DNA from: a virus
DNA length: 48,555 nucleotides
IMG/VR virus record: IMGVR_UViG_3300025323_000011
Coordinates: 1 to 48,555 of that record
Strand: one strand, 5' to 3'
Position numbers and translations under genes: made by a program
Shown: positions 33,547 to 43,283 of the stretch, in pieces
Layout: each line of letters begins with the position of its first letter
Position numbering within the stretch: position 1 is the stretch's first letter
The notes under the pieces: generated by a model
The model's input: the letters and a program-made list of their open reading frames with translations, nothing else
Databases searched by the model: none
Told to the model about the DNA's origin: nothing

Positions 33547-34857
33547 GTGGGCGAAAAATTAGTCAGCCTCTACTCTGGTCCCCTTACTGCCGATCCCGGC
33601 ACTCGTGTTGAGGTTTCCGATTTCCTCGTAGAAACCGCCCACGAGGGTCCGCAGATCCTGGTTACATGGGCGATCCCGGACATCTTCGAGGCGTCAGAAA
33701 TCCGTCTGGTACGCAAACGATTCATGTTTTCTGAGAGAATAGATGACGGTAAGCTTCTTTTGACCGAGGCTGGTCCGCCATTTACAGAAACAAATTATTC
33801 TGATATTGATGTTTTTAATGGCGAAGTTTTTTATTACACCATGTTCCACAAACGAGTTGATACCGGATTGTGGGTCACATCTTCCCGTACACAAGGGAAA
33901 GCGTTCGCGTTAGCGACTGGATTTTTTCACCAGCGCTTGGTAGACCATCTTCCAAGAATTTATCGAACCCAGGATGATCTTCAAACTCAGAAGGAGCTAT
34001 TAGAATCAGTAATCGACAATAGAGGCGAAAGAATAAATTTTCTGGAGCAACAAGAAGACCCCTTTGGCCCGCTCTATCGATTCCTTAAAAACTTCGGCTT
34101 ATCTCTTGATCGAGTCAAGGGAATCCTCGATGCCTATCCAGGCACCATCCTAGACGTCGACAGAACCTGTTCGGATTTTCTCCCCTTTATGGGAAGACTG
34201 GTCGGAATCGATCCTAATTTCGAGATTCCAATCCAAAAACAGCGGTCAGAAATAAAAAATGCAATACCTACGTGGAAAACGAAGGGGACTGTTCCCGGTG
34301 TCGTGGGCTACGCTGAAAATGTTACTCAATTAGATGCTACACCACACGAATTCAGCAACAATGTACTTATTATGCACAAAAAAGGCAGGAAAATAGCTTT
34401 TCTGACCGACTTTACAACGCAAAATGAATCAAACAAACCGGGGGACACAACATCTAGGATCATCAGTGTCAGGAATGACGATAAATATTCTCATGTAAAA
34501 TATGCACTTTATTTCACACTTGAACCAGATATACCGTTACGCAGAGAGGTCGTTGCGAAATTGGTTCGACTGCAACCCGTCTTCGAGCCGCAAAGCTCCA
34601 TTGGATTTTTCATCTTCCTTGACGTGGCATACGAAGATATTTATGATGTAAGTGATGTATTAGAATCATCAGAAGATGTCATAACTACATTAGATGAGGA
34701 ATCTTATGACAGCACTAATGTAAACGAGGATTTTGATGACACTATTACAACAGATATTTCGGTTTTTTTACATTCAGTTGAGTTTCCTCCCAGTGCCGGA
34801 GGAATAGATGGCCTATCAAACGGCCTCAAAATCAGCGAATACATTCCGACGCCGTAG
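33547..34857 (+). CDS. Tail protein I-like (P2 gpI / wedge gp7 region) with N-terminal FN3-like domain, 436 aa
   Basis: GTG start. Residues 1-130 look like an FN3 domain (QILVTWAIPDIFEASEIRL, GEVFYYTMFHKRV) preceded by the tag VSLYSGPLTAD. Residues about 130-280 hold the gpI pattern: LVDHLPRIYRTQDD, PLYRFLKNFGLSLDRVKGIL, CSDFLPFMGRLVGIDPN, RSEIKNAIPTWKTKGTVPGVVGYAENVT. The acidic C-terminal part (YDVSDVLESSEDVITTLDE) is extra. gpI completes the wedge and carries the fibres, so the genes that follow are the fibres, in line with P2-like order. Confidence 0.85.
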   Translation: MGEKLVSLYSGPLTADPGTRVEVSDFLVETAHEGPQILVTWAIPDIFEASEIRLVRKRFMFSERIDDGKLLLTEAGPPFTETNYSDIDVFNGEVFYYTMFHKRVDTGLWVTSSRTQGKAFALATGFFHQRLVDHLPRIYRTQDDLQTQKELLESVIDNRGERINFLEQQEDPFGPLYRFLKNFGLSLDRVKGILDAYPGTILDVDRTCSDFLPFMGRLVGIDPNFEIPIQKQRSEIKNAIPTWKTKGTVPGVVGYAENVTQLDATPHEFSNNVLIMHKKGRKIAFLTDFTTQNESNKPGDTTSRIISVRNDDKYSHVKYALYFTLEPDIPLRREVVAKLVRLQPVFEPQSSIGFFIFLDVAYEDIYDVSDVLESSEDVITTLDEESYDSTNVNEDFDDTITTDISVFLHSVEFPPSAGGIDGLSNGLKISEYIPTP

Positions 34858-34875
34858 TACCGGGGGAATCTTTAA

Positions 34876-35424
34876 TTGTACGAAGAACAATACGATCAAA
34901 ATAGGGTAAAGGGCACTTGGAGGGACATTATACGCAAAAAGCTCCCAGATGGCACCATCGTCGAAACCAGAACAGATTGGAAAGACAATCTGATCGTAGA
35001 GAATTTTGGTGTGCTGGTCGCAGCTTTGCTCGCTAATAGCGGATTGATTACCGGGGGCGCTCTCTACCACGCGGTAGGCCGCGCAAATAGTGCCAATGAC
35101 CCGGCGGCACCTGATCCCGGACTAATTACAGACACAACATTGGAAGATGAGATATTCAGAAAAGCTATTGATAGCATTAAATTCTTAGACCCATCTGATA
35201 ACCCAGTAGTAGGCCCCACAAATAAGATAGAACTTGAAACAACATTTGAATTTGGAGAAGTTCCGCCCGGTAATTACATTCGTGAGCAGGGGCTGTTTGG
35301 TGGGACCGCTACGGCGACTGCCGATTCTGGGCTGATGATTGATACTATCAAACACATCCCTATCTGGAAAGACCCAAGTATTGAATTAGTCAGGCGAATT
35401 AGGCTAGAAATAGTTGTGACATAA
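34876..35424 (+). CDS. Putative fibre-attachment / baseplate edge protein, 182 aa
   Basis: The only plausible start is TTG 34876, after CGGGGGAAT. The sequence starts with basic and acidic strands (VKGTWRDIIRKKLPDGTIV), then a helix (ENFGVLVAALLANSGLITG), then a beta-rich part with the motif NYIREQGLFGG and ends RRIRLEIVVT. It resembles small phage tail proteins found between gpI and fibre genes. No named family. Stop is 4 nt from the next start. Confidence 0.5.
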   Translation: MYEEQYDQNRVKGTWRDIIRKKLPDGTIVETRTDWKDNLIVENFGVLVAALLANSGLITGGALYHAVGRANSANDPAAPDPGLITDTTLEDEIFRKAIDSIKFLDPSDNPVVGPTNKIELETTFEFGEVPPGNYIREQGLFGGTATATADSGLMIDTIKHIPIWKDPSIELVRRIRLEIVVT

Positions 35425-35428
35425 GATA

Positions 35429-38242
35429 ATGGGCGCTAGGTCTGGAAATTACAGTAGATTGATTTTCGATGAGGTGAAGCGTTACGGCTTCGCGCTCTTC
35501 CAGCAGAACACCGAATTTTCTGATGCGGATATCAACGATGCACTAGAGTCATTACACACTCTGTCTCGACGTATAACTGAGTTTTCGGTTGGAAATGGTT
35601 CTCCATTCGACACCCCGAATATGGCGTTCGAGGTCTTAGAATCGACATCACCGCTGAATAATTTCAAACTAAAGGGCGGGGATGGTACGACCGAAGGTGC
35701 CGGACGTATTTTCAACGGTGGATTTCATTGTATTCTCCCGTCTGATACAGAATATAGATCAAACAACGAGGAAATACACGCCCCAATTGTGGGACTTTCG
35801 GATACTGTACTAACTGACACAGCGGCCAAATTCATTGCAGATGAGCTTGTGGGGCGCGACTTAACCCCAGACATATCTGCACCGGCAACGGTCTTTCCCA
35901 TTCTAGCGAACAGTGAGACGACAATTACTGTTGCCGGAGGTCTACTAGCCGCAACCTCTGTTGGGCAATTCTACCGTGTAGAACTATCAACTCCTAATGC
36001 TAATCTAAGTGAGTATACAATAGATTTTATCACCACTTCTACGCTACCCGATGATGGAAAAATAGTAGTTGAGTTCCCAACGGGAACAAACATAAACTCT
36101 ATCACAAACACCGACATTACTAGCAGTGACATTAATGGTACGTTTACAGTGGGGTTGTTAGGGGAAACACTTACAGTCACACGAAACGGGGATGGCACCC
36201 CAACACTCGCGGGATCGTTAAACATCATCGTTGACAAGGTAATAAATCCGAACGTGGGTAGTTACTCCATTCATATGGAGACACAAGATTCCTTGTCCAC
36301 AACAATCGATGAGATGCTTGCGTCAACCCCATACAACATAGTGTCTACCGCTGGATTATCATCTATTATTGTGACTCCGGCAAGCTCCGCCGCGCTGGCG
36401 ACCACATCGTATTTCGTTCAATTTGACACCAACAATACTTTGCCATCAGACGGTCGAGTCGTGATAGAATTTCCTCGTGGAACCGATTTAAGCGGCGTTG
36501 GCGGGGTAGATGTCACCAGCACTACAGTCAATGGAACTTTTACTGCTACCTTCAGCGGGACAACCCTCACAATAGATCGTGCTGGGGGTGGTGGGCTACC
36601 AGAGCCAAACGGCACAATCGACTTCACTGTCGCGGATATTGTTAACCCCGTAGACGGTAGATACGCGATCCACATTCAGACTCAGGACGGGTTGGGTGCG
36701 CCAATCGAGGGCTTTGATGTTAGCCCCACGTATACAATCGGGGCGGGCGCGGGCCTACTTGCCATTACCGTGTCGCCAGATCCCAGTACGCCCGGCTCCG
36801 TCAGGACCGACACGGTATATCTAGATTCATATTTGGATGAAATTGATAGTGTCGAGGATGAAACCCTTCTGCATCAATTTGACTCACTTGTGGAATTAGC
36901 TCGCAGAGCAAAAGTAAGACAAATAATCCGCATAGCCGAGGGGCCATTCGGCTCGCCGGATGATAAATACGTAGATTTTGATGGAAATGTCCATCGTGTG
37001 CTCGTGCTCGCGGAACTCAATCGACCGGATGGTAAAGGTACAATAGAGACTGCCGAAATAGAGAATAAAATTGAGTCTGTCGGCGACATCGCATCGATCA
37101 AGAATGAACTAGCAACCGCTAGACTACCGTTTAACTCCCTAGATGAAAGGCTCGACGATCTAGAGACAAGCATTGGTAATTCCATCGAAGAGTTAAACAC
37201 TGTCTTACCAATCAGGGTCGATGGTGTAACAACCGCCGTCGGTCCTGGTCCCGTCGTAATCACCGTAGATAACGTGATTCCTAGTGGCACAAGCGGCGCA
37301 ATGACGGGTGCCGACAAACAGAAATTGGATGACATCGAGGCGGAAGCTAATAAGACACACACCGGTTTGGACACGCTAGATACGGGTGCGGTTGTTAAGG
37401 ATTCCGTCACGAATCCGGGCGGTCAGATAGGTATCCGAGACACCGAGGGCTTAACTTGGACCGGAGACGACACCACAAATCAGATCCAAGCCGACCTTGA
37501 GCTAGCGACGGGACTAACAAAGGGGGCTCTTTCTGCCACAGATTTTACGAAGCTCGGTGGGGTCGAAACCGGAGCAAATCGAACAAATACGAGCATTGAT
37601 GTAGACATCACACTAGACCCTACTGGTGTCATCTCGACCGCCGGTTCGGTAAGCAATCCCGGTGGACCTATCACGCTGGTCGAGGGCGATGGGATAGTCC
37701 TTCAAGCAGACGATGCCAACAACAGGATAATTATTGCTAGAACCCCACCATTCGGATCTATCGCAGTTGTCGATACATTCAAAATTATTGAGAATGACAC
37801 TGAAACACTGATACCAAATCAGGGCAATTTCAATCGATTTGAAACAATTGACTTTGATGATGGTACGGGCCTCGTATCACCCAATGTACACGGTGTTGGT
37901 GGGCAACTTAACATACCGAGTCAATTTGTTACACCAATAGATGTCAAAATTCAATACGTTATGAGTGGGGTTGGCCCGGGGGATGTAAAACTCGAATTCA
38001 AATATCAAATAGCAGAATTTGATCAAGTTGCAACTACGGATGTAACTGATACCATCACAATAACTCCAAATTCTGTTGCACAAACTTACGAAACAAAAAC
38101 AATAACAACCATACCCATTACCGACTACGAAGCAGGGGAGGATCTCCACTTCGAGATCCGTCGATTCGCACACGATGCGGAAGATACCCATACCGCTGAC
38201 TTCCGATTGATATCCCTATCTTTTGAAGCACAGAATACCTAG
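35429..38242 (+). CDS. Long tail fibre protein 1, 937 aa, with Ig-like insertion in the shared N-terminal module
   Basis: Shares its N-terminal module with the 39202 and 43284 fibres: IFDEVKRYGFALFQQ, then the LKGGDGTTEGAGRIFNGGF block, ELVGRDL, YRVELSTP and VYLDSYLDEIDSVEDETLLHQF. Unlike the others, the module is split after STP (residues 187-189): two Ig-like repeats fill about residues 190-452 (LPDDGKIVVEFPTGT and LPSDGRVVIEFPRGT mark the starts), and the module resumes at STPGSVRTDTVYLD. The rest is a fibre shaft with a helical joint near residue 560 (FNSLDERLDDLETSIGNSI) and a beta-rich tip. Confidence 0.75.
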   Translation: MGARSGNYSRLIFDEVKRYGFALFQQNTEFSDADINDALESLHTLSRRITEFSVGNGSPFDTPNMAFEVLESTSPLNNFKLKGGDGTTEGAGRIFNGGFHCILPSDTEYRSNNEEIHAPIVGLSDTVLTDTAAKFIADELVGRDLTPDISAPATVFPILANSETTITVAGGLLAATSVGQFYRVELSTPNANLSEYTIDFITTSTLPDDGKIVVEFPTGTNINSITNTDITSSDINGTFTVGLLGETLTVTRNGDGTPTLAGSLNIIVDKVINPNVGSYSIHMETQDSLSTTIDEMLASTPYNIVSTAGLSSIIVTPASSAALATTSYFVQFDTNNTLPSDGRVVIEFPRGTDLSGVGGVDVTSTTVNGTFTATFSGTTLTIDRAGGGGLPEPNGTIDFTVADIVNPVDGRYAIHIQTQDGLGAPIEGFDVSPTYTIGAGAGLLAITVSPDPSTPGSVRTDTVYLDSYLDEIDSVEDETLLHQFDSLVELARRAKVRQIIRIAEGPFGSPDDKYVDFDGNVHRVLVLAELNRPDGKGTIETAEIENKIESVGDIASIKNELATARLPFNSLDERLDDLETSIGNSIEELNTVLPIRVDGVTTAVGPGPVVITVDNVIPSGTSGAMTGADKQKLDDIEAEANKTHTGLDTLDTGAVVKDSVTNPGGQIGIRDTEGLTWTGDDTTNQIQADLELATGLTKGALSATDFTKLGGVETGANRTNTSIDVDITLDPTGVISTAGSVSNPGGPITLVEGDGIVLQADDANNRIIIARTPPFGSIAVVDTFKIIENDTETLIPNQGNFNRFETIDFDDGTGLVSPNVHGVGGQLNIPSQFVTPIDVKIQYVMSGVGPGDVKLEFKYQIAEFDQVATTDVTDTITITPNSVAQTYETKTITTIPITDYEAGEDLHFEIRRFAHDAEDTHTADFRLISLSFEAQNT

Positions 38243-38245
38243 TCA

Positions 38246-39193
38246 ATGGCACACATTATTAACAAGTTAGCTTTCGAGATTCGACAGGACTACGGCGAAC
38301 CTGTAGATACTGTCATAGAGTTAAAAGCTGTTTTATCTCCAAAACTACAGGACAAAACAACAAGATATTTGAAGGAAAAGAATTCATACTACACATTCCA
38401 CACCGATTCCACAGATGCCCCAAACGATGATGATGTAATCAAGCCCGATGACATTGACGCAGACCCGGGTAGGTGGATTCGTGCTCATCAGCTACATGAG
38501 CAAATGACCGACCTTCAGGGCGGTATGGCGAATGATCGTTTCCATGTAACTGGAACACAGCACACGGATTTGACTGGCGGGAGTTCAGCAGATGCGCAGC
38601 ACGGGCACAGTACATCCGTCATTACAGGGACGATCTCCGATACTCAACACGGGAATAGGGGTGGAGCTCTTCTACACCCCCTCGCAACACCATCTGATAA
38701 CGGTTTCCTATCTAAAGAGGATAAGAAAATTGTTGATGACCTTGCGGCGGCACCAATTTTAATCGGCTTCACTCTTAGTACTGTTGAAGTAATAACCCTT
38801 GCCGGGACTTCCACCCTTCCGGCGTCATCGGTTACCGTTCCAGCCGGAATCTACAGCAAAATCTGGATTATCGCCTCGGCGCACATGAATTATTCCACGC
38901 AGGGTACGAGTGAAATTCAACTTCTGGCTAATGGGACACCAATTGCATCCACCCTCTCCTTCGCAACGATAGCGGGGGCCGGTCCGGGAATTTTCGCCGC
39001 TTTTGCTGCAGACAATCCGGGACCGGGAGCGAACGGGGGTGCGAACTGCATGCAAGTAATAATACAAGATGGGGCTGGTCCGGGTCAGATAGATTTATCG
39101 TCCGTGACACAAACGATTTCCTGGGGCACACAAACAGCCCAAACCGGTATGTATTCAGCAAACAGAGCATTAACGGTGTTTGGATTTAAATAG
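38246..39193 (+). CDS. Fibre-associated protein, 315 aa
   Basis: ATG 3 nt after the fibre 1 stop. The N-terminal 100 residues (VDTVIELKAVLSPKLQDKT, DADPGRWIRAHQLHEQMTD) form a compact domain, followed by a His-rich linker (FHVTGTQHTDLTGG, DAQHGHSTSVITG) and a C-terminal beta-sandwich (IWIIASAHMNYSTQG, NANRALTVFGFK-like end). The pattern suggests a short fibre or tip adaptor that trimerises. No named homologue. Confidence 0.55.
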   Translation: MAHIINKLAFEIRQDYGEPVDTVIELKAVLSPKLQDKTTRYLKEKNSYYTFHTDSTDAPNDDDVIKPDDIDADPGRWIRAHQLHEQMTDLQGGMANDRFHVTGTQHTDLTGGSSADAQHGHSTSVITGTISDTQHGNRGGALLHPLATPSDNGFLSKEDKKIVDDLAAAPILIGFTLSTVEVITLAGTSTLPASSVTVPAGIYSKIWIIASAHMNYSTQGTSEIQLLANGTPIASTLSFATIAGAGPGIFAAFAADNPGPGANGGANCMQVIIQDGAGPGQIDLSSVTQTISWGTQTAQTGMYSANRALTVFGFK

Positions 39194-39201
39194 AATGGAT
39201 T

Positions 39202-42090
39202 ATGGCAGCACCAACAGCTAATACTTCTGGCGACATTTTCCTGGAAAGCAAACGGTACATTCAAACCGTTTTGCCGCAGGGGGTGCCGTGGGTTGATCGC
39301 GATGAAAACGATCGTTCCCAGATGATCTATAGCCAATTCAGAAGGGTAATTCAGACATCCATTGGTGATGGTGGACGAGATGATTCATTCAAAATTGATG
39401 AGTCATCGTCACCAACAAACAATTTTATTGTAACCGGCGGAGATGGTACGGAAGAGGGGAGTGCGTACTTCTTCCTTGGCGGGCATAAGTGTCTATTAGT
39501 CAGCGATGTGGAATATGAGTCGGGATTAACCCCAACAGATGAAGAAAAATCAATTCATCCCACCATTTCTCCAATTCCCGCAAGTTTCGGAATTTCACCG
39601 ACCGTACTTGAAGACTCGGCAGCGAATTATGCCATCAATGAATTCGCCGGTCGGATGCTTCAGCCCAATATCGAAGATGCTACGGCATTCCTAGTCATAT
39701 CAAATACCGCAAACACAATTACCGTTTCAGCGGGCGATATGACAACAGTAGCGTCCATTGGAGACCGTTATAGGGTCAAATTATCGACTCCGGGGGCTGG
39801 ACCATCGCGAAGTGATGAAGTTTACTTAAACGTATTTATAGACGAGATAGATTCAACAGAAGATCCCGATCTTTTACACCCCCTTCTCGTGCCACAAGAA
39901 GCTCAAGTGCGGTTACAAGTTCAACAAGTTATTCATTACCGCGAAGATGCCCCAAGCTTTTCTGCGCCGTCACAGATGTATACTGACGCCGATGGTCGCC
40001 TGCATTTCGTTAGCAAATTAGCAGAAATTTCACGCCCCGGACTAGACACAGACATCAATTCGCCAGAAATAACTGATACAAGGGAGATCATTGTAGGTGA
40101 TTTGACTGATTTTGTACTGAAATCCGGTGATACTATGACTGGGCCGCTCGTTATAGATGCAAACAGCGCCAATCCACTGCTGAGAATATTAAACGGGGGC
40201 GCATCAAATTCAATTCATGTAGATGTTAACGATTTTGTTTTGAGTTCCACCGGATTGGTGGGGTTTGGACGAATCCCTGGGGTTGGAAATGAGTTTGATT
40301 TTACTAGGTCGGTAGCAGGATCATCATTAAATAAGTTACTAGAAAATACAAGTTCTGTGGCACTGAGCTCATCGATCTCCCACATCCTCACACAAGGTAG
40401 TGGTGACGCATTCGTTAGATTCGGGAGTGATTTGTCGGGGACTCCTCAGAACTGGGTTGCCGGAATTGACACGTCGAATTCCACATTCAGCATTAATCCC
40501 GGAACCGCCCCAACAGCTTCACCAGGGGTATTTATTACTGACCAGACACGAATCGGTATCAACAATGGCATTCCGGGTGCGACACTCGATATTGTTAATG
40601 ATTCTGTTCTGCCGACAGCCATCTTTGATTGGACAAGCGGGTCAACTTCTGGGGCATCTGTGATTCAACTGCTGACATCCAACGCCCTAGCAGCTCATAC
40701 GGGTGCCATGATTTATGCCGAGAATAAATCATCAGACACTAATTCTATCTTTAGAATAAACAACCTATCAACAGGGGATTCTGATGATTTATTAATCAAC
40801 CACGCATTGTCAATGGGTTCAGCGGTATCAATAACGACAAATGCGGCGGGAGTTGGTATTGCAAATTTGATCTCGATAGTCGATTCACGAACTGCTGGAT
40901 TTCCGACTTGTGTATTTGAAAGTTCCGTCCCATCGGCAGTATTAACACTAATTCCTGCGGGAACGGGATCTTCTGGGCTAAGTGTTGCTGCGGCGATATC
41001 AGCTAGTGGATCGGCCACGCTATTCAACGCAACAAATGCTGGATCATCCCACACGGGCATCATCGGACAATTTATTAGTGGAGTACTGTCTGGGTCCAAC
41101 ACCCTAAACGCACTAAAGCAAGATACTGGTGCTGGACTCGCCTTTTTTGCACAAAAGGCTGGACCCGGTAACGTCACTAAAATAGAAACACAGGAAAACT
41201 CAGCGAATGCCGTGCTTGTTTTGTCAAAAACTCATGCGACACCATTTGCGAGCACGACAACCGCAATGCTGGACATCCAGTCATCAGCGCCAAACGATAC
41301 ATTACTGATAAAATTCGCCGGTTCTGCCCTCCATCACACTATTGGGCAGCCCACCGGCGGAGATTTGGCTGTAACTTTGAATACGATGGTGGACAACGTA
41401 ATCGGGATGGCTTGGAGAGCCGTTTCTGGCTCTGCCGCAAATGTTTCTGTTGGACCGAATTCTTTGGGTAATTTGACGGGGGGATCAAACGCCCTTTATT
41501 TATCGGACGGTGCTGCACCATCATCGGTCGCATCGGGTGGCACACTAAACTCGGTAAGCGGAAGCCCTATTTGGACAACAGCCGGAACATCAACAAATCT
41601 AATCACCAACAGTGGATGGGCCGATGATGGGACCGTTGTCAGGCTAATCACGTCAACAGACAACGTAGCAATAGGGACGTCAGTGGCCGCAAGGCAACTT
41701 ACACTATTCGGATCTTCGAATCCTGGAATTCAAATCGAGTCGACGGCTGCCCCAAGTAAGGTGGAATTGATTGCGAACGGAAATGGATCGTACGTCGGTA
41801 CGGTCACGCCCGGAGTTCAGTTTCAGATTTGGGCTGGTAATGCTCCCGTTGCAATATTTGACCCGCTCACACCCAGCATCCAACCGGTATCGGATGCCAC
41901 GGGTTCAATCGGATCTGTGGGGTCTCGGTGGGGCACGATTCGCGGTGTAACCATAATATCCGGGGACCTAGAGCTGTGTAATGACGACGGTAGCAAGCAC
42001 TGGTTGATCCGAGAAGAGGCCGATCATATCGAGGTGACTAACAAAATAACCGGAAAAACCTATAGAATGATGCTGGAGGAAAAAACGTGA
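39202..42090 (+). CDS. Long tail fibre protein 2, 962 aa
   Basis: The N-terminal module (IFLESKRYIQTVLPQGVPWV, VTGGDGTEEGSAYFFLGG, PASFGISPTVLEDSAANY, VYLNVFIDEIDSTEDPDLLHPL) is shared with fibre 3 and, in split form, with fibre 1. Then SGDTMTGPLVIDANS, the usual start of a phage fibre shaft, and long Ser/Thr/Ala-rich repeats. The C-terminus ends GSVGSRWGTIRGVTI, ICGD-like strand and HIEVTNKITGKTYRMMLEE, a common fibre tip ending. The stop overlaps the next ATG (TGATG). Confidence 0.78.
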   Translation: MAAPTANTSGDIFLESKRYIQTVLPQGVPWVDRDENDRSQMIYSQFRRVIQTSIGDGGRDDSFKIDESSSPTNNFIVTGGDGTEEGSAYFFLGGHKCLLVSDVEYESGLTPTDEEKSIHPTISPIPASFGISPTVLEDSAANYAINEFAGRMLQPNIEDATAFLVISNTANTITVSAGDMTTVASIGDRYRVKLSTPGAGPSRSDEVYLNVFIDEIDSTEDPDLLHPLLVPQEAQVRLQVQQVIHYREDAPSFSAPSQMYTDADGRLHFVSKLAEISRPGLDTDINSPEITDTREIIVGDLTDFVLKSGDTMTGPLVIDANSANPLLRILNGGASNSIHVDVNDFVLSSTGLVGFGRIPGVGNEFDFTRSVAGSSLNKLLENTSSVALSSSISHILTQGSGDAFVRFGSDLSGTPQNWVAGIDTSNSTFSINPGTAPTASPGVFITDQTRIGINNGIPGATLDIVNDSVLPTAIFDWTSGSTSGASVIQLLTSNALAAHTGAMIYAENKSSDTNSIFRINNLSTGDSDDLLINHALSMGSAVSITTNAAGVGIANLISIVDSRTAGFPTCVFESSVPSAVLTLIPAGTGSSGLSVAAAISASGSATLFNATNAGSSHTGIIGQFISGVLSGSNTLNALKQDTGAGLAFFAQKAGPGNVTKIETQENSANAVLVLSKTHATPFASTTTAMLDIQSSAPNDTLLIKFAGSALHHTIGQPTGGDLAVTLNTMVDNVIGMAWRAVSGSAANVSVGPNSLGNLTGGSNALYLSDGAAPSSVASGGTLNSVSGSPIWTTAGTSTNLITNSGWADDGTVVRLITSTDNVAIGTSVAARQLTLFGSSNPGIQIESTAAPSKVELIANGNGSYVGTVTPGVQFQIWAGNAPVAIFDPLTPSIQPVSDATGSIGSVGSRWGTIRGVTIISGDLELCNDDGSKHWLIREEADHIEVTNKITGKTYRMMLEEKT

Positions 42091-42767
42091 TGATTCCCCG
42101 CATCTGGAGAGAAAAATTTGCTAACTGGCTTCTAGACGGAATAAAAATTCATAAAGGAATAGCCACAGGCAATAAGTCTGTAACACTAAGTGATATGATT
42201 ACTATTGGTGGCCTTCCACAAACACCTACTTTGACCGGGCAAATAGGGATGAAGGCCGATGGCGTGGCCCAAGTATTTTCTGGCGGTGCCGCCAAGGATT
42301 TAGCGCTAGATGAGAATGTACCGTTCGACTGGGGTGCATTGGGTTACTGGATGGCGGTGTGGTATGAAGTAAACAACGCCGGTGGCCCACCATTGGCTGG
42401 GGCAATGTTTGGTGGCGCCCCATTCAGATTTCCCACTAGAGAGGGTAATCTTCACCTGCCTATAGCAAGTGTTCCGTCCGGAGTTCAGTTAGACGCGCAC
42501 TGTACCATTAAAATAATCAATAGCACCGGGGGGACAATATTCAAGCGGTTATTGACATCTCACCCAGGGGTGTCTGTAAAGGTACTATTAAACTCAGTAG
42601 ACATCAGTGGGGGTTTCGTTTCACCAACGATAGATATTTCAGTGGGATATGCGCCCGGTCTGAATACGCTAGAGCTCATAGTTCTTGGTAATGAATTGGT
42701 GTTCAATCCGAGGATGGATGCTCTCACAGATGTATTCTTAGACCCAAGCCTAACATTTTTACCGTAA
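42090..42767 (+). CDS. Fibre-associated protein, 225 aa
   Basis: ATG 42090 overlaps the fibre 2 stop; a GTG one codon upstream is less likely. The sequence starts with a helix (IWREKFANWLLDGIKIH), then fibre-type beta strands (TLTGQIGMKADGVAQVFSG) and a C-terminal beta domain (TLELIVLGNELVFNPRMDA). Coupled to both neighbours (TAATG at its end). Probably a small fibre tip or receptor-binding subunit; no family recognised. Confidence 0.55.
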   Translation: MIPRIWREKFANWLLDGIKIHKGIATGNKSVTLSDMITIGGLPQTPTLTGQIGMKADGVAQVFSGGAAKDLALDENVPFDWGALGYWMAVWYEVNNAGGPPLAGAMFGGAPFRFPTREGNLHLPIASVPSGVQLDAHCTIKIINSTGGTIFKRLLTSHPGVSVKVLLNSVDISGGFVSPTIDISVGYAPGLNTLELIVLGNELVFNPRMDALTDVFLDPSLTFLP

Positions 42768-43270
42768 TGCCAGTAACCATCTATTACAATATGACTGGTG
42801 AAGAGATAACTAAAGTCGCTCTGGGGGACGTTGCTAGCAATCCAGCCCCGGGCTCAGGGGAGGCTAAGATTGGGATTAGTGACACTGATTGGGGCGGGAC
42901 CACCGGCTATCACTGCCCAGGCGGTGTATACACAAGAAGGGATTACATCGTATTGTCTACAGATGCAGTAGACTCTGTTCAACCATATGATGGTATTCCG
43001 GATGTCCCTGCCGATGGGAGTTCTTTTGCAACAATTACTGCTCAAAAAAAGAACGGTGTTGATGCGTCTAACAATCTGACTGGTATGGATACATTTTACG
43101 TTGAGATGGTCTCTGGCTCGGCCTACATTTCTGTTGTTTCTGTTCAACTGATTTCCGGCGCAGCGTCTTTTACGGTAAAATCTACAAATACGGGTAGATG
43201 TAAAATAAGAGTTTATGACCCGAACAATTTAATAAGTGACAGTACCATTGAACTACAATTCAGACCCTAG
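42767..43270 (+). CDS. Ig-like (Big-type) domain protein, 167 aa
   Basis: ATG overlaps the previous stop (TAATG). The last 90 residues follow the bacterial Ig-like (Big_1/invasin) pattern: VPADGSSFATITAQKKNG, then SGAASFTVKSTNTGRCKIR and ISDSTIELQF. The first 70 residues contain the dipeptide-rich GYHCPGGVYTRRDYIVLST. Ig-like domains on phage surfaces often bind glycans. Probably a fibre-associated accessory protein. Confidence 0.6.
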   Translation: MPVTIYYNMTGEEITKVALGDVASNPAPGSGEAKIGISDTDWGGTTGYHCPGGVYTRRDYIVLSTDAVDSVQPYDGIPDVPADGSSFATITAQKKNGVDASNNLTGMDTFYVEMVSGSAYISVVSVQLISGAASFTVKSTNTGRCKIRVYDPNNLISDSTIELQFRP

Positions 43271-43283
43271 ATTGATGGAATAA

